In this document: one piece after another, positions 1 through 7,672 of the stretch
How the letters are laid out: each line of letters begins with the position of its first letter
Position numbering within the stretch: the first letter of the stretch is position 1
From: Acinetobacter sp. Ac_5812
GTDB lineage: Bacteria > Pseudomonadota > Gammaproteobacteria > Pseudomonadales > Moraxellaceae
Reading direction: 5' to 3'
DNA length: 64,000 nucleotides
Assembly: GCF_013072695.1 (NCBI RefSeq)
Contig: NZ_LXUK01000022.1
Coordinates: 307,084-371,083, forward strand
Translations under genes and position numbers: made by a program
Notes under the pieces: model-generated
Databases searched by the model: none
What the model saw: only the letters and a program-made list of their open reading frames with translations
Told to the model about the DNA's origin: nothing

Positions 1-34
1 AGGTATTAAAAAACGCCACCTAAGTGACGTTCCA

Positions 35-268
35 TTATGCTTGTAGCGTTGCCATCTTCTGCCAATACTGTGCTTTCAAGGAATCACGTTCTACTCGGAA
101 GCCTTGATAATACAACTCTGCTAAAAATAATGCCGCTTTACCGTGACCTGCTTTAGCTACTTCTTCAAGCTCTTTCACTGCATCTTGGAAGTTCTTTTGC
201 GATTGAATTGTATTTACCGCATTTGCATATACATGCTCTAGTTCATGGTGTGTAAATTGTTGAATCAT
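35..268 (-). CDS. small Sel1-like repeat protein
   Basis: A 77-residue protein. The stretch KAALFLAELYYQG followed by a second amphipathic helix resembles a single Sel1/TPR-like repeat unit, which normally mediates protein-protein contacts. There is no signal peptide or membrane segment, so it is probably cytoplasmic. The ATG at 268 is preceded by a good ribosome binding site (AAGGAG at 275-280 on the minus strand). The Sel1 assignment rests on motif resemblance only and the partner is unknown. Confidence 0.6.
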   Translation of the reverse strand: MIQQFTHHELEHVYANAVNTIQSQKNFQDAVKELEEVAKAGHGKAALFLAELYYQGFRVERDSLKAQYWQKMATLQA

Positions 269-494
269 ATATAACTCCTTATTTTAATTATGATTACCGC
301 AAATTCTATTCAAAGTTACTCTACTTTGAATTTAAGCTACTTTAACTTAGATTTGTTAAATTATTATGACAAAATTGATTGAATTGTCAAATATATTCGG
401 TGTCATTACGTAAATAAAATCTTACACGATTAAACATATGTCGCAAATAATTTTAAGTAAAATCAAAGTGAGAATAATAGAAAAGGAGAATAAC

Positions 495-854
495 ATGTCC
501 AATGTCATTGATGGCGTAACTGTGGATGTCCCACCATTAGAAAGTCAAATTATTGCTTTAGCTCATCATCATCGTCAATTACTTGATGAAGCCATTTTCC
601 ATCAGGAAATTCACTTGGGTGATTACTGCTTGGCACAACGTAAACGTGTGTATGACTTTGCCAGTCATTTAAGTCCTGAACAAAAAGATCAGTTTTATCG
701 GATCTACGATGGAGAGTTGAAAAATATTGCCGATGATGATGACTTGCATCCTGCAGATGCTGAAAGTGGTGTAGGGATGTTTGCCATTTTTATTACCTTG
801 GTCATCATTGCATTTATTTTGTACTTTTCCTTTGTTCGTACATTAGTAAGTTAA
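495..854 (+). CDS. hypothetical protein with C-terminal membrane anchor
   Basis: A 119-residue protein of unknown function. A helical, charged N-terminal part with an acidic patch (IADDDDLHPADAE) is followed by one hydrophobic segment at about residues 92-114, suggesting a tail-anchored inner-membrane protein with most of the chain in the cytoplasm. I chose the ATG at 495 because AAGGAG lies 6-7 bases upstream; an in-frame upstream ATG at 438 has no such site. No family is recognised. Confidence 0.65.
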   Translation: MSNVIDGVTVDVPPLESQIIALAHHHRQLLDEAIFHQEIHLGDYCLAQRKRVYDFASHLSPEQKDQFYRIYDGELKNIADDDDLHPADAESGVGMFAIFITLVIIAFILYFSFVRTLVS

Positions 855-873
855 TCATTGCTAAAGTAGTGTG

Positions 874-909
874 CGTTCAATAAGTTGTGGAATTGTGACT
901 TATTGAACG
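874..909. repeat. perfect 12-bp inverted repeat
   Basis: CGTTCAATAAGT (874-885) and ACTTATTGAACG (898-909) are exact reverse complements separated by 12 bases, downstream of the membrane-anchor gene. No T-run follows, so it is not a canonical intrinsic terminator. It could be an mRNA 3'-end stabiliser or a protein-binding palindrome. Confidence 0.6.
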
Positions 910-942
910 TTGTGCTTGTCCTTAGCGAATCAGAGACTTACA

Positions 943-962
943 CTACCTCTAATTCGAGGTAG
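943..962 (+). promoter_or_regulatory. hairpin masking the ribosome binding site
   Basis: CTACCTC (943-949) can pair with GAGGTAG (956-962) across a 6-base loop. The second arm contains the GAGG Shine-Dalgarno of the gene starting at 966, six bases away. In the folded mRNA the ribosome binding site would be sequestered. Whether it acts as a thermometer or simply lowers expression is inference. Confidence 0.4.
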
Positions 963-965
963 ATT

Positions 966-1295
966 ATGTTGTCTATAATTTTTAAACATAAGGTTATGCA
1001 ATCCAAATTAGGATTTAAGTTGGACCAAACTTATAATGTTTTGGTCGGTATTATTATTTTGTCTATTTTTATACTTGCGTATAACGCTTTACAACGCCCA
1101 ATTAATACAGTGCAGTATCAAAAAGTTGTTCAGTATGCACACCAAGCGAGCCATCCAAGAACACAGCATTTGGCCGAGGATATTTTGGAACAGGCTAAAG
1201 TTCGACGTGTAGATTATCTAAAGCTTTTAAATGCTTACCAATTTGAATCGAATCGTATTAAACAATATCCGGCAATGGCAAAAGAAGATGAGTGA
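966..1295 (+). CDS. hypothetical single-pass membrane protein
   Basis: A 109-residue protein. The hydrophobic segment VLVGIIILSIFILAYNAL, about residues 26-43, looks like a transmembrane helix or signal anchor and is followed by a soluble, helix-prone C-terminal domain. It sits just upstream of ftsY in the same direction, but a gap of about 120 bases makes co-transcription uncertain. The ATG at 966 has GAGG upstream, although that site can be paired in a hairpin; an ATG at 996 is an alternative start. No family is recognised. Confidence 0.6.
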   Translation: MLSIIFKHKVMQSKLGFKLDQTYNVLVGIIILSIFILAYNALQRPINTVQYQKVVQYAHQASHPRTQHLAEDILEQAKVRRVDYLKLLNAYQFESNRIKQYPAMAKEDE

Positions 1296-1414
1296 GTTTT
1301 AAACGATTCATTTCTATTTATAAATGAATGGTTTGCCTCTGTCGGAAAAAAGAAATCAATTTATGCTAGACTAGCGGTCTTTTTTAAAAGCTGCTTTATT
1401 CTCAAGGAATCGAC

Positions 1415-2533
1415 ATGCAACAGCAATCGAATATGCAAAATAAATTCTTGATAGATGCTGACATTGGTGATGATGATGTCACATTACCGAATTTACCTGC
1501 TGTCGATGTTCCCATTATTGATGAGCCAGTTGTAAAAACTACAGTTGAAACCCCAGCACCTGTAACAATTGCAGCAACAGCACCTGTTGTTGAAGAAGAA
1601 ACCCAAGCTACGGGATTCTTTGGCCGCATGAAAGATGGTTTGACTAAAACACGTCGTAGTTTCACCGATGGTATGGTCAATATCTTGATCGGTGGTAAAG
1701 AGATTGATGACGAGTTATTAGAAGAAGTTGAAGAGCAAATGTTGGTTGCTGATATTGGTGTAGATGCAACCAAAACCATTATTGCCAATTTGACTGAAAG
1801 AACGGCTCGTGGTGATTTGATCTATTCGCATGCGTTGTACAAAGCACTACAAGAAGAATTAGTCGCTTTACTTGCACCGCGTGTAAAACCTCTGCATATC
1901 GATCCTAACAAATCGCCTTATGTGATTCTCATGGTCGGTGTAAATGGTGTGGGTAAAACCACAACCATCGGTAAATTGGCGAAACGTTTACAAGGCGAAG
2001 GCAAGAAAGTCATGCTTGCTGCAGGTGATACTTTCCGTGCGGCAGCGACTGAACAACTGCAAATTTGGGGTGAACGTAATGACATCCCCGTGGTTGCTCA
2101 AGGGCATGGTGCAGACAGTGCTTCGGTTATTTTTGATGCATTTGAAAGCGCACGTGCCAAAGGCATCGATGTATTGATCGCGGATACGGCTGGACGTTTG
2201 CAAAACAAAGCCAACTTGATGGAAGAGCTGAAAAAAGTGAAGCGTGTGATGCAAAAAATTGATGCAACTGCACCGCATGAAATTATGCTTATTGTTGATG
2301 CTGGCACGGGTCAAAATGCAATTAACCAAGTTCAGCTTTTTGATGAGGCGGTTGGCTTAACAGGGATTACCATTACCAAGCTTGATGGTACAGCAAAAGG
2401 CGGCGTGTTATTTAATATTGCAAGTCGTACCCATGTCCCGATTCGTTATATCGGTGTGGGTGAGAAGATTGATGATTTACGTCCTTTCTCAGCTAAATCA
2501 TTCGTTGCTGCATTATTTGAAACCGATAAGTAA
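1415..2533 (+). CDS. ftsY: signal recognition particle receptor FtsY
   Basis: FtsY is the SRP receptor GTPase that docks SRP-bound ribosomes at the inner membrane for co-translational insertion. The 372-residue protein has a variable acidic N-terminal membrane-targeting region (about residues 1-65), an N domain, and an SRP-type G domain. Visible motifs are the P-loop GVNGVGKTTT near residue 175, DTFRAAATEQL, DTAGR, and TKLDGTAKGG. The length is normal for an FtsY with a shortened acidic domain. The ATG at 1415 lies after AAGGAATCGAC. A terminator follows immediately. Confidence 0.97.
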   Translation: MQQQSNMQNKFLIDADIGDDDVTLPNLPAVDVPIIDEPVVKTTVETPAPVTIAATAPVVEEETQATGFFGRMKDGLTKTRRSFTDGMVNILIGGKEIDDELLEEVEEQMLVADIGVDATKTIIANLTERTARGDLIYSHALYKALQEELVALLAPRVKPLHIDPNKSPYVILMVGVNGVGKTTTIGKLAKRLQGEGKKVMLAAGDTFRAAATEQLQIWGERNDIPVVAQGHGADSASVIFDAFESARAKGIDVLIADTAGRLQNKANLMEELKKVKRVMQKIDATAPHEIMLIVDAGTGQNAINQVQLFDEAVGLTGITITKLDGTAKGGVLFNIASRTHVPIRYIGVGEKIDDLRPFSAKSFVAALFETDK

Positions 2534-2547
2534 TTAAATTGTGTTAA

Positions 2548-2578
2548 AAAAGACTCCACGACATGTGGAGTTTTTTAT
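2548..2578 (+). terminator. intrinsic terminator after ftsY
   Basis: Arms ACTCCAC (2553-2559) and GTGGAGT (2565-2571) with a 5-base loop, preceded by an A-run and followed by a T-run. Confidence 0.9.
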
Positions 2579-2715
2579 TTCAAATAAAAAATAAGACTGT
2601 TTCAAAAATAAAACGATCTGTCATGTTTTTTAGACTATTCCTAAAAAATACGTCGTTATACACTACATTCAATCCAAGATAACGCCCCAAAGGGCACATA
2701 GGTAGGAATAACAAC

Positions 2716-3312
2716 ATGAGCAACTTCTTAAATAGCATTAAATCACGCCGTACCATTTATGCGATTGGCAAAAACCTTACAGTTGACCAAACTAAAATTG
2801 AAGAGACCATCCGTGAAGCGGTAAAACAAAGCCCATCATCATTCAATTCACAGACTTCACGTGTTGTGACTTTGTATGGCAACTCTCATGTTAAATTTTG
2901 GGAAATCGTACGTGAAACTTTACGTAAAATGATTCCTGCAGAAGCTTTTGCAAATACAAGTGCAAAAATTGATAGCTTTGCTGCTGGTTTTGGTACAGCG
3001 TTATTTTATGAAGATCAAGATGTTGTAAAAGGTCTACAAGAGCAATTTGCATTATATGCAGATAACTTCCCAGTTTGGTCTGAGCACTCAAGTGCAATTG
3101 CACAGTTTGCTACTTGGACTGCATTGTCAGAAATCGGTGTAGGTGCATCATTACAGCATTACAATCCAATTATTGATGCAGAAGTTGCTGAAACTTTTGA
3201 TATTCCAGCAAACTGGAAATTACGTGCTCAGCTTGTATTCGGTTCAATCGAAGCAGCAGCAGGTGAGAAAACATATATGGATGATTCTGCACGTTTCAAA
3301 ACTTTTAACTAA
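2716..3312 (+). CDS. nitroreductase family protein (Frm2/Hbn1-like)
   Basis: A 198-residue flavoprotein of the nitroreductase superfamily. The N-terminal SRRTIYAIG, the KQSPSSFNSQTSRVV flavin-binding segment, and the absence of the long insertions of NfsA/NfsB match the compact Frm2/Hbn1-like branch, which uses FMN and NAD(P)H to reduce nitro or quinone compounds. It is expected to be a cytoplasmic dimer. It is monocistronic, with its own terminator. The physiological substrate cannot be read from the sequence. Confidence 0.88.
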   Translation: MSNFLNSIKSRRTIYAIGKNLTVDQTKIEETIREAVKQSPSSFNSQTSRVVTLYGNSHVKFWEIVRETLRKMIPAEAFANTSAKIDSFAAGFGTALFYEDQDVVKGLQEQFALYADNFPVWSEHSSAIAQFATWTALSEIGVGASLQHYNPIIDAEVAETFDIPANWKLRAQLVFGSIEAAAGEKTYMDDSARFKTFN

Positions 3313-3332
3313 GTTAAAACGAGTGGCGAAAA

Positions 3333-3358
3333 AGAGCACTGTATAGTGCTCTTTTTTT
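3333..3358 (+). terminator. intrinsic terminator after nitroreductase
   Basis: Arms AGAGCACT (3333-3340) and AGTGCTCT (3345-3352) with a GTAT loop, followed by seven T. Confidence 0.92.
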
Positions 3359-3369
3359 TATTTCTATTA

Positions 3370-3669
3370 ATGGAATTTCAAGTCACACTGCCGAAATGGG
3401 CAGCTTTGTAAATACTTTTCGAGAACTGGTAATTCAGAATGCTGAGTTAGAGGATGGTAGAAAAAGAATTACTAAAGATAAATTGGTTTAAATATTTGAT
3501 TTAATTTAAAAATTATAAATTATTTAATGATAAGCCTGAATTGCTTGTAATTCAACAAGCCTATGAAAAACTCAAATTAGTTCAGCAAGCTAAAGCAAAC
3601 TTACAAGCTAAAGTATCCGGTTTAGATAGTGCAAAGGATTTGCAAACAAGAGATGTTGAGAATGAATAA
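3370..3669 (+). pseudogene. gene debris: two short open fragments
   Basis: About 420 bases between flanking terminators hold no intact gene. One open stretch starts at an ATG at 3396 and ends at 3491 (31 residues, MGSFVNTFRELVIQ...). A second, from about 3510 to 3669, has no start codon and reads ...NDKPELLVIQQAYEKLK..., a heptad-like, glutamine- and lysine-rich helix ending in VENE. The codon usage looks coding, so this is probably the wreck of one or two genes. I could not assign a family. Confidence 0.4.
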
Positions 3670-3703
3670 TACTATTGTTTAAGTTGTTTTAAATATTACT
3701 TTT

Positions 3704-3729
3704 AAAAAAGCACTTTAAAGTGCTTTTTT
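3704..3729 (+). terminator. intrinsic terminator after gene debris
   Basis: AAAAAAGCACTTT and AAAGTGCTTTTTT form a near-perfect hairpin flanked by A and T runs. It may be bidirectional. A terminator here supports the idea that a gene once ended just upstream. Confidence 0.85.
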
Positions 3730-3791
3730 GTTGTCTTGTTATTTTCATAATAGTTTGCTTTTATGGTGGTTCTATTTAATAGGAACTCATC

Positions 3792-3992
3792 ATGAAAGAA
3801 GCAATAGAACAATATCGCCAAGAACGAGCAACATTAGAAAATGAGATTTCAGATTTCCTTGAGAAGAAATTTGCAGAATTCAAAGACAAAACTGGTGCTG
3901 AAGTCATTCACCTTGAGGTAGAGTTTGATTCGACTGATGATGAAGATGCAGAATTCTTTATTTCGAGTGTGTTTATTGGAACTGATCTTTAA
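3792..3992 (+). CDS. small acidic hypothetical protein
   Basis: A 66-residue, strongly acidic cytoplasmic protein. The N-terminal half is predicted helical (EQYRQERATLENEISDFLEKKF); the C-terminal half has an acidic cluster (DSTDDEDAEFF) and ends in a hydrophobic strand. It has its own ribosome binding site (AGGAACTC) and terminator, so it appears to be a real single gene. No function is assigned. Confidence 0.65.
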   Translation: MKEAIEQYRQERATLENEISDFLEKKFAEFKDKTGAEVIHLEVEFDSTDDEDAEFFISSVFIGTDL

Positions 3993-4006
3993 TTGAATCA
4001 AGAAAT

Positions 4007-4033
4007 AAAAAACCTCCTTCGGGAGGCTTTTTA
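4007..4033 (+). terminator. intrinsic terminator with TTCG loop
   Basis: CCTCC (4013-4017), a TTCG tetraloop and GGAGG (4022-4026) with A-run before and T-run after. It serves the small acidic protein gene. Confidence 0.88.
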
Positions 4034-4203
4034 TGGGAAATTTATTTCACTTGTGAAGTAAAAAAATTATAAAAATCACATCATCTAGAATCGTTGGTAA
4101 AGGGTTATGATTTTTTGTAATAATCATAAGTTTTTGTTTTTAATATTTAATTTGAAATTAATTTGAATGGATAATAAAATATACACTTGTCTTTATTTGT
4201 TTT

Positions 4204-4680
4204 GTGTTGAGTTTTTTTGTGAAAAAAATAGTAATTCTTCTTATAAGTACGGTAATTTGTGGTTCGGTGTATAGTGCAGATGATATCTTCAGCAAAGATA
4301 AATCACTTTTAATTCTAAATAATGAAGAGCCTCATAAAGAGATCAAAAGTAGTGAACAGTTTGATTTCTTTGAGTCGATGAAGCAACAAGAACAAGATCG
4401 TCTCAATCAACGTAATTATGAATTAGAGCAAGCGCATGTAGCACAACAGCATACATCGAATATGAGTCCTCATGATAGGTCGCAGTACTATTTGGAACAT
4501 AGACATTTCGATGCATTGAATGCACAAGACCATGAGCAACAGTTCAACTCAATTTTGAAGGCGAAGAATAGAGGTCTAATTTCTGAAAAAGATTATCAGC
4601 AAAGAATTGCAAAACATAACTCAGTGCCGTTAGATCAGAGAAATAATCAACTTAAATTCTCAATTCCAATTGGGGAGTAA
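4204..4680 (+). CDS. hypothetical exported protein
   Basis: Up to 158 residues with a signal peptide (KKIVILLISTVICGSVYSA, probable cleavage after VYSA or VYS) and a hydrophilic, glutamine- and histidine-rich mature part that looks largely helical. It is probably periplasmic. The start is uncertain: GTG at 4204, TTG at 4207 and GTG at 4219 are all in frame, and none has a clear Shine-Dalgarno. No family is recognised. Confidence 0.5.
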   Translation: MLSFFVKKIVILLISTVICGSVYSADDIFSKDKSLLILNNEEPHKEIKSSEQFDFFESMKQQEQDRLNQRNYELEQAHVAQQHTSNMSPHDRSQYYLEHRHFDALNAQDHEQQFNSILKAKNRGLISEKDYQQRIAKHNSVPLDQRNNQLKFSIPIGE

Positions 4681-4889
4681 GATAGTTAATGGCTAAAGCT
4701 CATCGGAAGGTGGGCTTTTTGTTTTATTCTAGAGCACAGAAAAGCAACGTTAGCTTTTAAATAACATGGCTTCGGGCTATTGGTTCATAGTTGGCACACA
4801 TAATGAACTCATTTTAAAATTCTTATTGAGATACATTTTAGTGCTTAATCGTACTTAAGCACTAAATTTTAATGAAATGCAGTATAAAA

Positions 4890-5225
4890 TTACAAAGTAT
4901 CAGTTTTATATATCGAAATGACTACATCTTTTTTAAGCTTAGGCATAAGAACCTCTATTAGAACGAGTGTTGACAGCGAGGTTATTAACATCAAAACAAC
5001 TTCAAGAGAGCTGCTCAGTAAAAAAAGCATAGAGTAAAATGCAAAAAAACATAAAAAAGTAGTAATAATATTCTTAAAATACAGGACGATGAAAACAGAA
5101 TACAAGAATGAAGAAAAGAATAAATTGAAATTTTTATTCATCCCAATCTTATCAAAGATAATTATAATTAAGGAAATAACTATTACTGAAAGAGCAAAAA
5201 TAAAAAAATTCTTGATGATATTCAT
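4890..5225 (-). CDS. hypothetical small integral membrane protein
   Basis: A 111-residue, very hydrophobic protein with about four predicted transmembrane helices and a short charged C-terminus (MPKLKKDVVISIYKTDTL). AGGAAAAAC precedes the ATG at 5225 on the minus strand. The gene is AT-rich and stands alone between two regions without recognisable genes. No family is recognised; an accessory origin is possible but not shown. Confidence 0.5.
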   Translation of the reverse strand: MNIIKNFFIFALSVIVISLIIIIFDKIGMNKNFNLFFSSFLYSVFIVLYFKNIITTFLCFFAFYSMLFLLSSSLEVVLMLITSLSTLVLIEVLMPKLKKDVVISIYKTDTL

Positions 5226-5260
5226 TGTTTTTCCTCTAAATTTAAGTCTAAAAGAAAATC

Positions 5261-5292
5261 CCCACCTTTAAGGGCCTCATCTCAAAGGTGGG
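5261..5292 (-). terminator. hairpin, possible minus-strand terminator
   Basis: CCCACCTTT (5261-5269) and AAAGGTGGG (5284-5292) pair perfectly. On the minus strand the stem is followed by ATTTTCTTTT, so it could terminate transcription entering from the right, upstream of the small membrane protein gene. Confidence 0.5.
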
Positions 5293-5774
5293 AATTGTTG
5301 TTTACACCATTATCTAAAGCAAGCCTTTATATTATTTTTATAGTCTAAAATTATCATGGCTAATATTTTAAACTCAATAATAAATAATGGATTATTGAAA
5401 TGCAGGTGTATGAAAAAATTATAGTTATTCAAAAATATGAGGGTATAAGCTTTGGCTTACATGGTTATAAGAAATTTCTTACATTTGGTTAAATAATACA
5501 CAATATAAAAATTAAAATAATAGTAAATGATTATATATAACAATGATTTAGTTTTAATTTGAAATTCAATTGACTAAAGCTATTAATATTTTTTAACAGA
5601 AGTGGTGTGTAAGGCGAACAAAAGGCAATAGAAAATAAAAAATAGCATTCAAAAACATAAGTCTGTATCGTGTAAGGCGAGCTTTTCTCAATGGGTTAAA
5701 TCAAGAAGCTTATTATTTAAGCAAATGATTTGTCCTTATCTCTATGTAAATTTTCTATGAGGTGTAGATCCAAA
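5293..5774. other. AT-rich intergenic region before the BLUF genes
   Basis: About 480 bases without a recognisable gene. It holds one 30-codon open frame (5400-5492, MQVYEKIIVIQK...) without a ribosome binding site, and an 11-base direct repeat GTGTAAGGCGA at 5607-5617 and 5670-5680, 63 bases apart. The repeat lies in the likely promoter region of the BLUF pair and could be a regulator site. Confidence 0.4.
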
Positions 5775-6224
5775 ATGGAATTCGTTAGAGTTTTATACGC
5801 AAGTAAGGCTAAAAATATCTATCCAGACCTTAAACAAGATTTATTAAATATTCTTGAAACAGCTGTCGACTTCAATTCTCGAAACGACATCACTGGAGTC
5901 CTTTACTACGGGCATGGTTACTTTGTCCAATGTTTAGAAGGACGAAAAAGTAAAATCGATGAGCTTTTCTATGAAAAAATCTTAAAAGATGATCGTCATA
6001 AAAATTGTGAAATTTTATTTTATGAAAAATGCGATTTTGGTCTTTTTAAACATTGGAACATGAAATTTGCTCCAATTAATAAAAGGCTGGGAGATTTTTT
6101 CTTAGAAAATCATAGAGACGATTTTAACCCGTTTTTACTTACAACAGACTCAATTCCTACATTCATAGACCTTCTAGCCTCAGAATATGCAACTGAGCCA
6201 TATGTTTTTGAAGTAAATGAATAG
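5775..6224 (+). CDS. BLUF-domain blue-light photoreceptor 1
   Basis: A 149-residue short BLUF protein, which binds FAD and senses blue light through a hydrogen-bond switch. The key residues are present: Tyr8 (VLYAS), Asn34 (DFNSRN) and Gln52 (FVQCLEG), plus the HWNMKF tryptophan/methionine strand near residue 92-97. After the roughly 95-residue BLUF core there is only a short helical C-terminal extension and no enzymatic output domain, so it must act by protein-protein contact, like the BlsA-type proteins known in Acinetobacter. ATG 5775 begins exactly at the domain; upstream in-frame starts (5757, 5730) would add residues with no family match. A BLUF paralogue follows 39 bases downstream. 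Confidence 0.93.
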   Translation: MEFVRVLYASKAKNIYPDLKQDLLNILETAVDFNSRNDITGVLYYGHGYFVQCLEGRKSKIDELFYEKILKDDRHKNCEILFYEKCDFGLFKHWNMKFAPINKRLGDFFLENHRDDFNPFLLTTDSIPTFIDLLASEYATEPYVFEVNE

Positions 6225-6263
6225 TATCTGGCTTTAAACATGCATTGTACATAAGAGAAGAAA

Positions 6264-6731
6264 ATGAAGATTCAATTGTGCTATGCAAGCTCACGGCAAG
6301 GTGCTACAGATGATCTGATTGACGATCTAAGCAATATCTTGACAGTAGCAAGAGACTATAACTCTAAGAATGTTGTATTTGGGGTTTTGTATTATGCAAA
6401 TAATGCATTTTTCCAATGCCTAGAAGGGGAAGATTTTATTGTTTTACCTTTATTTGAAAGTATTAAAAAAGATGTTAGACATAACAGTATTATTGAATTT
6501 GAAATTAAGAAAATTCAAAAATATAGTTTTAAAAACTGGTCTATGAAATACGTTCAAAAAAGTTCTAAAGTAGATATTTTCTTTAATAATTTGGGTTGTG
6601 AAGAGTTCACACCTTCAGTCTTGAATGATCAGAATCTAAATGGTTTGCTTGAAGCGTTGTTGAAAGAAAATCAGACTAACGTTCGTAAAAGAGTGGGGCT
6701 AAATCACCGTGGAATTCACCCATATATTTGA
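6264..6731 (+). CDS. BLUF-domain blue-light photoreceptor 2
   Basis: A 155-residue short BLUF protein and diverged tandem paralogue of its upstream neighbour. Tyr7 (LCYAS), Asn33 (DYNSKN) and Gln51 (FFQCLEG) of the flavin switch are conserved, and NWSMKY supplies the Trp/Met strand. The usual ITG turn after the Asn is changed to VFG. The C-terminal tail is longer and basic (NVRKRVGLNHRG), unlike the acidic tail of the first copy, so the partners may differ. It probably shares a transcript with the first copy. The ATG at 6264 follows AAGAGAAGAAA. Confidence 0.92.
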   Translation: MKIQLCYASSRQGATDDLIDDLSNILTVARDYNSKNVVFGVLYYANNAFFQCLEGEDFIVLPLFESIKKDVRHNSIIEFEIKKIQKYSFKNWSMKYVQKSSKVDIFFNNLGCEEFTPSVLNDQNLNGLLEALLKENQTNVRKRVGLNHRGIHPYI

Positions 6732-6803
6732 AAATGTAAGTTAGATTCAGTTGTTAACGTTTGAGCTAACTGTGAGAAATCAGAATGCTGCAAATTTACC
6801 AAT

Positions 6804-7064
6804 TTATGAGTATCTGATTTTAGGATTAGAGTTAATTGCAATAACTTTAAATAGCTTGTTTTTATAATGAATTATTTTATAGAGATAGGCATTATCTAAC
6901 TCATTCCAGACCTCAAAATTAAAGAACTCAGCAGTTTCAGCATAGATCCAAAGCCAATTTGAGACTTTTTGTTTTTTTGCTGAATCGTAGACCGAATCTT
7001 TAACTTTTTTGAGTTTATACAATTTTTGATCTTCATCCTGAAGAACAACGGTTTCAATGTTCAA
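6804..7064 (-). CDS. hypothetical protein
   Basis: An 86-residue soluble protein with no recognised family. It starts with TTG at 7064; AGGTG about 7 bases upstream on the minus strand supports this start. The sequence alternates short charged strands with aromatic patches (NWLWIYAETAEFFNFEVW), suggesting a small beta-rich fold. It is convergent with the BLUF pair. Confidence 0.45.
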   Translation of the reverse strand: MNIETVVLQDEDQKLYKLKKVKDSVYDSAKKQKVSNWLWIYAETAEFFNFEVWNELDNAYLYKIIHYKNKLFKVIAINSNPKIRYS

Positions 7065-7672
7065 AAAATCACACCTACAAAAATAGAATATCTGCTTTTA
7101 TTCTATACAATTAAATTATGGAATTGTATTTCAGTTTGTAAGAAATTAATTATAATAAATTCATTGGTTTAATGAACTGTATATAAACTTTACATACTTA
7201 TTTTATCCATTTGAAATGATAGTACAGCTCTCCACAATTAACACTTTTTCACTAGTCTAAGGTGCGGTCCTGCCAATCTAGATGATCTTCATACTAAGAC
7301 TTTTCATAAAATTATTCGCATCCTTCAATTCCAGAAATTTAAGCGTATCTATTTTTGTTTCCAAAATAGATAAACTTTTGAGTTATCAAACATTCTTGGA
7401 ACTGTCAGAAAATCCAATAAGAAGGGGATGGTAAAATTTAGTTTTGTCAGAGTTTTGCAGAAATTTTGCAGCAAGACAATTCTTAATGATATATTTATTT
7501 TACAAAACAAAATGTTAGATAAAGCCATTTTCTTTTGCCATATATATGATGTATATATCTTAAATAAGCCGAATTGATGGAATAGACAGTTTTGTTTTCT
7601 GTCATAAAATAGTCACAATCGCATTGCATAGTGCATACGATTTCATAAATTGTTTATATCGAGAAGAGTCTA
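7065..7672. other. AT-rich intergenic region
   Basis: About 600 bases with no convincing gene. It contains a 9-bp inverted repeat (ATCTATTTT at 7347-7355 and AAAATAGAT at 7363-7371) and a 49-codon open frame (7428-7577) whose composition (lysine, phenylalanine, isoleucine) looks like translated AT-rich DNA. Its right end must hold the promoter of the DUF2057 gene. Confidence 0.4.

Noticed and set aside
1402..1788. A 128-residue minus-strand open frame over ftsY
   Set aside because: It lies entirely over the confident ftsY gene, has serine/isoleucine low-complexity composition and no ribosome binding site.
5400..5492. A 30-codon open frame before the BLUF genes
   Set aside because: No ribosome binding site and no sign of conservation can be seen; kept only as a note in the intergenic entry.
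7428..7577. A 49-codon open frame before the DUF2057 gene
   Set aside because: The amino-acid composition reflects AT-rich DNA, the Shine-Dalgarno would touch the start codon, and no family is recognisable.
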